From Calditrichia bacterium (lineage in GTDB: Bacteria > Calditrichota > Calditrichia > RBG-13-44-9 > J042): a DNA stretch of 6,395 nucleotides. Below the pieces are notes generated by a model. That model searched no databases. It was not told the origin of the DNA and saw nothing but the letters and a program-made list of their open reading frames with translations. The stretch spans positions 1 through 6,395 of the forward strand of contig JAUIFT010000175.1 in NCBI GenBank assembly GCA_030430345.1, given 5' to 3'. The translations under genes were made by a program, and so were the position numbers. The stretch's first letter is position 1, and every line of letters starts with the position of its first letter. Shown piece after piece: positions 1 to 3,926 of the stretch.

Positions 1-36
1 CCGGCCGTTTTCAATTGCAGAGAGTATATGATTCAT
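1..36 (-). CDS. Possible 5' end of a divergent gene, ECF-like sigma factor start (partial)
   Basis: Reading the minus strand from an ATG at 36-34 gives MNHILSAIENGR before the window ends, with no stop. An AAGG ribosome-binding-like sequence lies 5 bases upstream of that ATG (minus strand). From memory, the N-terminal pattern ILSAIENG resembles ECF-like sigma-70 factors that begin with an ILxAIexGDpxAaexLLPLVY-type motif. Only 12 codons are visible, so the assignment is a guess from a short match. If correct, 37-496 is a divergent intergenic region shared with the exporter operon, and the sigma factor could be a regulator encoded beside it. It could equally be a chance open frame at the window edge. 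Confidence 0.3.
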   Translation of the reverse strand, partial: MNHILSAIENGR

Positions 37-53
37 ATCAACCTTGTATTTTA

Positions 54-67
54 GTTGCATATGCAAC
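54..67. promoter_or_regulatory. 14-bp perfect palindrome, candidate operator
   Basis: GTTGCATATGCAAC is a perfect self-complementary 14-mer. It lies 18 bases upstream of the possible divergent start codon at 36, where a dimeric repressor or activator site would be expected for that gene. A second short dyad, ATATGA-T-TCATAT at 26-38, overlaps the possible start codon itself. No regulator can be named. Confidence 0.3.
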
Positions 68-121
68 GGGTTTCCAATATATCGCAAATTTGCCGAACTG
101 CAAATAAAAAATCATTCTGAA

Positions 122-150
122 TTGCCCGGAATATTATGATTCTAGGGCAA
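122..150. promoter_or_regulatory. Interrupted hairpin, function unknown
   Basis: TTGCCC at 122-127 pairs with GGGCAA at 145-150, and inside it GAAT at 129-132 pairs with ATTC at 139-142, separated by a small bulge. No T-run follows on the plus strand, so it is not a clear terminator. It could be an operator or a chance dyad in AT-rich DNA. Confidence 0.22.
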
Positions 151-182
151 ATCCGAAAAATATCTCAATAGCCGTTCGGTTT

Positions 183-225
183 GTCTAATTGTTGGAGAAT
201 TGTTAGACTGTTCAATAACGAACAG
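183..225. promoter_or_regulatory. Two abutting dyads, candidate operator cluster
   Basis: GTCTAA (183-188) and TTAGAC (203-208) form one inverted repeat with a 14-base spacer. CTGTTC (208-213) and GAACAG (220-225) form a second with a 6-base spacer, sharing base 208 with the first. Within the first, ATTGTT occurs twice in direct orientation at 188-193 and 199-204. Back-to-back dyads are typical of cooperative regulator binding sites, but the half sites match no operator I can name. Confidence 0.28.
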
Positions 226-289
226 GCGATGTCGCGGAATGAACACAACATTGCCGTCAAAAGGGGAACAAACAGCCGTTATGCCAGCA

Positions 290-354
290 CACCGGCGTTT
301 ATCAGGAAATGGCACAGAAGTTGAACTGAAAAATCGTTGGACTAAGCGCCGGTG
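290..354. promoter_or_regulatory. Long-range stem CACCGGCG / CGCCGGTG
   Basis: CACCGGCG at 290-297 is the exact reverse complement of CGCCGGTG at 347-354. The stem can extend inward by one G-U and two A-U pairs to 300/344, giving an 11-pair stem around a 43-base loop. The GC-rich arms stand out from the flanks. It could be a leader-RNA structure or a degenerate repeat. Confidence 0.25.
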
Positions 355-384
355 AGTTTATGCAGAATTTAAGAAAGTTTATAA

Positions 385-444
385 GCAGTGAATCTTCTTT
401 TGTTTCTCCACGTAATGGTGAAACTATCTGCATAGATTCACTGC
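385..444. promoter_or_regulatory. Nested inverted repeat upstream of the exporter operon (leader hairpin or terminator)
   Basis: GCAGTGAATCT at 385-395 is perfectly complementary to AGATTCACTGC at 434-444. Inside, GTTTC (402-406) pairs with GAAAC (420-424), followed by an internal mismatch and CCA/TGG pairs around a short loop. The 60-base structure ends 52 bases before the adaptor start codon. Only a short GTTTTA tract follows, so it would be a weak intrinsic terminator. A leader attenuator, a processing site, or a long-dyad operator are alternatives. Confidence 0.42.
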
Positions 445-496
445 GTTTTAAGAAAAATCGAAATAGGATTGATGCGATTTAACACCGGAGAATGTC

Positions 497-1789
497 ATGG
501 ACCAACCACGAGGAGAAAAAATTTCGACCCAGAACTCTATGGATCGAAAGATTAAGAAGCAGAAGTGGCCCCCCAAAAAAATTGCCGGCGCTGCCGTCGG
601 TGGACTTTTTGTAATTGTCGTTTTGTATAATTTGTTACTGGGTGATCATAGCTCTAAACTGAACGTTCAGGCGGAGAAAATAACGATTAGCACCGTTTCT
701 CATGGCCCCTTTCAGGAGTTTATTCCGGTCACCGGTAATGTTTTACCCATCAAAACTATTTATCTGGATGCTGTCGAAGGTGGCCAGGTAGATACCATTT
801 ATCGCAAGGCTGGTAGCATCGTGAAGGAAGGCGATCAGATCCTGCGCCTGGAAAATACTTCCCTGCACCTGCAGATTTCCAGTCAGGATGCGCTGGTTGC
901 CGAACAACGCAACCTGCTTACCAACACCCGTTTCACCCTGGATCAAAATCAAACTCAAAGTCGTCAGCTCTTGATTAATCGTGAATATGAAGTGCGCCGT
1001 TTGCACCGCATCTACCGGAATCAGGAAGCGCTTTTCCAGCAAACCCTGATTTCCAAGGATGAGTTCGAGCAGAGTAAAGACGATTATGAATTTGAGAAAA
1101 AACGCCAGGATTTGGCCGTTAAGGCATTTAAACGGGATTCCGCATTCCAGGAAATTCAGCTGCGGCAGTTGGAAGGCAATGTTGGCCGTTTGGAAAACAA
1201 CCTGAAAATCGCCCGCCGCCGCCTGGAGAATTTAACCATTCGCGCCCCTGTATCGGGACAATTGACCTCACTAAATGCAGAGATTGGTGAATCGAAGTCT
1301 CAAGGCCAGCGCCTCGGTCAGGTAGATGTTCTCGATGGCTTCAAAGTGCGCGCGGCAATTGACGAGCACTATATCGCTAAAATTGGTATCGGCCAACGTG
1401 GGCAATTCGACTTTGCCGGTCAAACCTACACCCTGGTAACGAAAATCGTTTACCCGGAAGTTACCAATGGCCGTTTTGAAGTCGATATGGAATTTGAAGG
1501 TGATGTGCCGCAAGTGCGCCGCGGACAAACCGTTCGTATCCGCCTGGAGCTAGGCGACCTGGAAGATGCAACCATGATTTCCCGTGGCGGATTTTACCAG
1601 AAGACCGGTGGAAACTGGGTATATGTGCTTACCGAAGATGGCAGCGAAGCGGTAAAACGCAATATTCGCCTTGGCCGTCAGAATACCCAGGTCTTTGAAG
1701 TGCTGGATGGATTAGAGTCGGGAGAGCGGGTAATTACCTCTTCTTACGACAATTATGGTGATATCGATAAACTGATTATAAAAAATTAA
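497..1789 (+). CDS. Periplasmic adaptor (membrane fusion protein) of a MacA/HlyD-like ABC exporter
   Basis: A 430-residue adaptor expected to be anchored in the inner membrane and to bridge an exporter to the periplasm or outer membrane. A basic cytoplasmic N-terminus is followed by one membrane segment at about 30-49. Residues 88-122 (DAVEGGQVDTIYRKAGSIVKEGD region) and 246-260 (LTIRAPVSGQL) are the two halves of the lipoyl-like barrel-sandwich domain. They flank a long charged coiled-coil hairpin at about 123-245. A beta-barrel follows at about 282-350 and a membrane-proximal domain to the end, with GLESGERVITSS near 405-416. Start: ATG 497 has GGAG 6 bases upstream. Homologues I recall begin MDRKIxKK, which matches Met15 (position 539), but no ribosome-binding site is well placed for that start. 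It is often labelled an RND adaptor, but the ATPase genes that follow favour an ABC exporter. The next start is 108 bases downstream with no clear terminator between, so they are probably co-transcribed. Confidence 0.9.
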   Translation: MDQPRGEKISTQNSMDRKIKKQKWPPKKIAGAAVGGLFVIVVLYNLLLGDHSSKLNVQAEKITISTVSHGPFQEFIPVTGNVLPIKTIYLDAVEGGQVDTIYRKAGSIVKEGDQILRLENTSLHLQISSQDALVAEQRNLLTNTRFTLDQNQTQSRQLLINREYEVRRLHRIYRNQEALFQQTLISKDEFEQSKDDYEFEKKRQDLAVKAFKRDSAFQEIQLRQLEGNVGRLENNLKIARRRLENLTIRAPVSGQLTSLNAEIGESKSQGQRLGQVDVLDGFKVRAAIDEHYIAKIGIGQRGQFDFAGQTYTLVTKIVYPEVTNGRFEVDMEFEGDVPQVRRGQTVRIRLELGDLEDATMISRGGFYQKTGGNWVYVLTEDGSEAVKRNIRLGRQNTQVFEVLDGLESGERVITSSYDNYGDIDKLIIKN

Positions 1790-1897
1790 TAAACTTTTTG
1801 GAAAAACTACTGTCTAATGATTCAAACAGGAGAGAGATCCGGAAAGCAGTTTTACCGGAAATAGTTTGGATCAGCCATCAATAAGAAGGAGTGAGCA

Positions 1898-2587
1898 ATG
1901 ATTAAAACCGTCAATTTAAAGAAGCTTTACACAACGGAAGAAGTAGAAACGACTGCATTAAACAGCGTAAATATCGAAGTAAAACAAGGTGAATTCGTTG
2001 CAATTATGGGCCCGTCCGGTTGTGGAAAATCGACCCTGTTGAATATTCTCGGCCTGCTGGATAATCCCAGCGGTGGTGAATATCATTTCCTCGATCAAGA
2101 AGTATCGAAATACTCGGAAAGAGAGCGTTCCAATCTGCGTAAGGAAAACATTGGTTTTATTTTCCAGAGCTTTAACCTGATCGATGAATTGACGGTTTAT
2201 GAAAATGTTGAACTCCCCCTGTTATACCTGGGCGTACCGGCTGCCGATCGGAAAAAGAAAGTAAATACTGTTCTGGAAAGAATGGGCATTATGCACAGAA
2301 CCAATCACTTCCCACAGCAGCTATCCGGTGGTCAGCAGCAGCGTGTCGCGGTGGCCCGTGCGGTTGTCGGCGGACAAAAACTGATTCTCGCGGATGAGCC
2401 GACTGGTAACCTGGACTCCACCCATGGTGATGAAGTAATGAACATGCTGACCCAATTGCACGAAGAAGGCACCACAATTATTATGGTAACGCACTCGCCA
2501 TCTTATGCAGAATATTGCCAGCGGATCATCCACCTCTTCGACGGACATGTGGTAACGGAAAACATCAAAGATTCTTTCCGTGTTTAA
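1898..2587 (+). CDS. ABC transporter ATP-binding protein, MacB/LolD type (first of a pair)
   Basis: A 229-residue cytoplasmic ATPase that powers an FtsX/MacB-type permease. Motifs are intact: Walker A GPSGCGKST at 38-46, Q-loop Gln90 in GFIFQSFNLIDELTVYENV, signature LSGGQQQR at 142-149, Walker B LILADEP at 162-168, D-loop NLDS at 171-174 and switch His199 in MVTHS. The Q-loop continuation NLIDELTVYENVELPL is characteristic of the MacB/LolD/FtsE group. The length is normal for a stand-alone ATPase of this group. Start: ATG 1898 has AAGGAG at 1886-1891, 6 bases upstream. The next ATPase gene starts 27 bases after this stop, so translation is probably linked in one operon. All catalytic residues are consensus, so it should be an active hydrolase. 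Confidence 0.95.
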   Translation: MIKTVNLKKLYTTEEVETTALNSVNIEVKQGEFVAIMGPSGCGKSTLLNILGLLDNPSGGEYHFLDQEVSKYSERERSNLRKENIGFIFQSFNLIDELTVYENVELPLLYLGVPAADRKKKVNTVLERMGIMHRTNHFPQQLSGGQQQRVAVARAVVGGQKLILADEPTGNLDSTHGDEVMNMLTQLHEEGTTIIMVTHSPSYAEYCQRIIHLFDGHVVTENIKDSFRV

Positions 2588-2604
2588 TGAATAAAGCCGC
2601 CGTT

Positions 2605-2610
2605 GGAGGG
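2605..2610 (+). promoter_or_regulatory. Ribosome-binding site that sets the second ATPase start
   Basis: GGAGGG sits 4 bases before ATG 2615. An in-frame TTG at 2603 would give a four-residue extension, but it overlaps this Shine-Dalgarno sequence and has no equally good site of its own. Starting at 2615 also makes the protein exactly 229 residues and collinear with its upstream paralogue, supporting ATG 2615. Confidence 0.75.
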
Positions 2611-2614
2611 CATA

Positions 2615-3304
2615 ATGATTGAATTAAAGAATATATTTAAATTTTACTCAAATGGATTTGTAAAAACCTATGTGCTGCAGGATATCAGCCTGGATATACA
2701 GCAGGGCGAGTTTGTAACGATTATGGGGCCATCCGGCTCCGGTAAATCGACCTTACTGCATATTCTCGGTATGCTGGATAACGCCTCAAATGGCGAGTAT
2801 CGCTTCCTCGATCAGCCGGTGCATAATATCAGCGAGCGAAAGCGCTCCGATATTCATAAAGAGCATATCGGTTTTGTTTTTCAGGCATATCACTTAATCG
2901 ACGAACTAACGGTTTACGAAAATATCGAAACGCCTCTGTTGTATAAAAAGGTAAAATCGAAAGAGCGTAAAAGCCTGGTGGGTGATATTCTCGACCGTTT
3001 TAAGATCGTTGGCAAAAAGGATCTTTTCCCCAGTCAGTTATCCGGTGGTCAGCAGCAGCTCGTTGGCATTGCCCGGGCAATTATTACCCGCCCGACCCTG
3101 CTGTTAGCGGACGAACCGACCGGTAATCTCAACTCCGGACAGGGTGAAGAAATTATGGATATTTTCCGCACCCTTCATCAGGAAGGAACCACGATTATTC
3201 AGGTCACCCACTCCGAGAAAAACGCCCAGTATGGCGACCGGACCATCCATCTGCTTGATGGCCGGGTGCAGGGTGAAGAGATTATCGAAAAAGCCCACGC
3301 CTGA
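2615..3304 (+). CDS. ABC transporter ATP-binding protein, MacB/LolD type with variant signature and D-loop (second of a pair)
   Basis: A 229-residue ATPase that aligns with its upstream neighbour along its whole length without gaps; by hand count 125 of 229 residues are identical. Walker A GPSGSGKST (38-46), Q-loop Gln90, Walker B LLLADEP (162-168) and switch His199 are present. Two positions depart from consensus. The signature reads LSGGQQQLVGIARA, with Leu149 where Arg is usual, and the D-loop reads NLNS, with Asn173 for Asp. I recall homologues in related bacteria with the same QQQLVG and NLNS/NLHS pattern, so this may be a subfamily trait, not decay. The catalytic Glu167 is retained, so hydrolysis is not excluded. 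It may form a heterodimer with the first ATPase or serve a separate permease. It is the last gene before the terminator at 3331-3357. Confidence 0.94.
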   Translation: MIELKNIFKFYSNGFVKTYVLQDISLDIQQGEFVTIMGPSGSGKSTLLHILGMLDNASNGEYRFLDQPVHNISERKRSDIHKEHIGFVFQAYHLIDELTVYENIETPLLYKKVKSKERKSLVGDILDRFKIVGKKDLFPSQLSGGQQQLVGIARAIITRPTLLLADEPTGNLNSGQGEEIMDIFRTLHQEGTTIIQVTHSEKNAQYGDRTIHLLDGRVQGEEIIEKAHA

Positions 3305-3330
3305 TATTCCAACATTAGAAAATATATTAA

Positions 3331-3357
3331 AAAAGCCTCCCTTAGCGGGAGGCTTTT
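3331..3357 (+). terminator. Strong intrinsic terminator of the adaptor-ATPase-ATPase operon
   Basis: AAAAGCCTCCC (3331-3341) pairs with GGGAGGCTTTT (3347-3357) around a 5-base TTAGC loop: a 7-bp GC-rich stem plus four A-T pairs ending in a T-run. It lies 27 bases after the second ATPase stop. The matching A-run on the left arm means it could also stop transcription from the opposite strand. It separates the three-gene operon from the permease gene. Confidence 0.92.
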
Positions 3358-3477
3358 GGCTTTAACAAGAAAGGGTACTTATGTAATAGAAGAGTACTGC
3401 TCATGAGAGCCATATTATTACCAGGACCTCTACCCAATTGACAACAATCGAATAGAAGTAACCTGATATAAAATCCC

Positions 3478-3496
3478 TCCAACTTCAAAAGTTGGA
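3478..3496 (+). terminator. Small hairpin, weak terminator candidate
   Basis: TCCAACTT (3478-3485) is perfectly complementary to AAGTTGGA (3489-3496), with a 3-base loop. It is followed by TTTATT. The stem is short and AT-rich and the T-tract is interrupted, so it would be a weak terminator. No gene needing it is visible immediately upstream; it might mark the end of a small unannotated transcript. Confidence 0.3.
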
Positions 3497-3543
3497 TTTA
3501 TTGAGGTGAAGATGTTCTGAGCATTTCTGAAAATCTATGACGC

Positions 3544-3707
3544 TAGGGCGTGTTGACATTCGGCCAATATCACAAATTTTGAGCGATTTTCTTGCCGAAT
3601 GCGACGCTTTTTGAGCCGCGATGCGGTGTATCTCGCGAAAAAAGCAACAAAATTCGGCGTGAAAAGCGCCAAAAAGTGGGGTGTTGGATGAATGTCAACA
3701 CGCCCTA
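3544..3707. mobile_element. 164-bp palindromic MITE-like element with 17-bp perfect terminal inverted repeats
   Basis: TAGGGCGTGTTGACATT at 3544-3560 is the exact reverse complement of 3691-3707, and similarity continues inward with mismatches. Further nested arms pair: GCCGAAT (3594-3600) with ATTCGGC (3652-3658), GCTTTTT (3606-3612) with AAAAAGC (3639-3645), and CGCGA (3617-3621) with TCGCG (3633-3637). Almost the whole element is therefore one imperfect hairpin. The tip GGGCGTGTTGAC recalls ends of IS5-like insertion sequences, from memory only. The outer TA on each side may be a TA target duplication or part of the repeat. It encodes no transposase, so it would be non-autonomous and need one supplied elsewhere. 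A minus-strand open frame spanning it is a by-product of the palindrome. Confidence 0.75.
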
Positions 3708-3734
3708 ATATAAATGACAATTATTACCGCCGTA

Positions 3735-3763
3735 TTAAGATCCGGGAGAGAATTGGTTATACT
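3735..3763 (+). promoter_or_regulatory. Candidate sigma-70-like promoter for the permease gene
   Basis: TTAAGA (3735-3740) and TATACT (3758-3763) are separated by 17 bases, matching the sigma-70 consensus at 4 of 6 and 5 of 6 positions. GAGAG (3746-3750) and CTCTC (3762-3766) form a small dyad over the spacer and -10 element that could be an operator. The promoter would start a leader of roughly 155 bases. If the host uses Bacteroidota-type promoters, this consensus may not apply. Confidence 0.35.
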
Positions 3764-3926
3764 CTCTGATATATCTTCGCAATAAGGCCACTCCCCTTAC
3801 CGTTCAACCACATTTTTTCTAATTCACATTTTTTTATAAACTATTTCCCGTTTCCTCCCGTCTTCTTTTTGATATCTGCAACAAATTTCCAAACGAATTG
3901 TCTGTCTTGAAAAAACAGGAGCCGTT

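Larger units (their letters stand above)
37..496. other. Non-coding upstream region with several dyad symmetries
   Basis: No open frame here has both a convincing start and protein-like composition. The stretch is AT-rich up to about 220 and more mixed afterwards. It holds at least five inverted repeats, listed separately where clean. I could not find a well-spaced -35/-10 pair for the adaptor gene; TATAAG at 380-385 is the best isolated -10-like hexamer but has no good -35 partner. The region is probably the regulatory region of the exporter operon and possibly of a divergent gene. Confidence 0.5.
3358..3926. other. 569-base intergenic region between ATPase operon and permease
   Basis: No gene-like open frame was found. 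The stretch contains a small hairpin (3478-3496), the palindromic element (3544-3707) and a candidate promoter (3735-3763). It also has a long pyrimidine-rich, AT-rich leader at about 3807-3870, with runs such as CATTTTTTCTAATTCACA and CTTCTTTTTG. The permease ribosome-binding site CAGGAG is at 3916-3921, 5 bases before ATG 3927. An exporter permease directly abutting its ATPase would be more usual. Confidence 0.6.

Noticed and set aside
229..324. Small plus-strand frame of 31 codons (MSRNEHNIAVKRG...)
   Set aside because: No good Shine-Dalgarno sequence, no recognisable motif, and it overlaps the inverted-repeat region; length is within chance expectation.
270..354. Integron attC-like look: GTTATGC near 279 with GC-rich inverted arms nearby
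   Set aside because: No matching RYYYAAC partner that pairs with it is present at the right distance, and no cassette structure or integrase is visible.
1817..1864. 15-codon frame between adaptor and first ATPase, near a CAGGAG (1826-1831) and a repeated CCGGAA (1839-1844, 1855-1860)
   Set aside because: The CAGGAG is inside the frame, not upstream of it, and no start codon follows at the right distance. The short repeat is within chance expectation.
2289..2548. Minus-strand frames of 62 and 75 codons opposite the first ATPase
   Set aside because: Both are antisense to the signature and Walker B coding region of an unambiguous ATPase gene.
3144..3365. Plus-strand frame of 73 codons overlapping the end of the second ATPase
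   Set aside because: It is in a different frame from the ATPase, runs through the terminator hairpin and has no independent start signals.
3535..3720. Minus-strand open frame of 61 codons across the palindromic element
   Set aside because: It begins and ends just outside the element and reads through its inverted repeats. Composition is not protein-like and no ribosome-binding site is evident; most likely a by-product of the palindrome.
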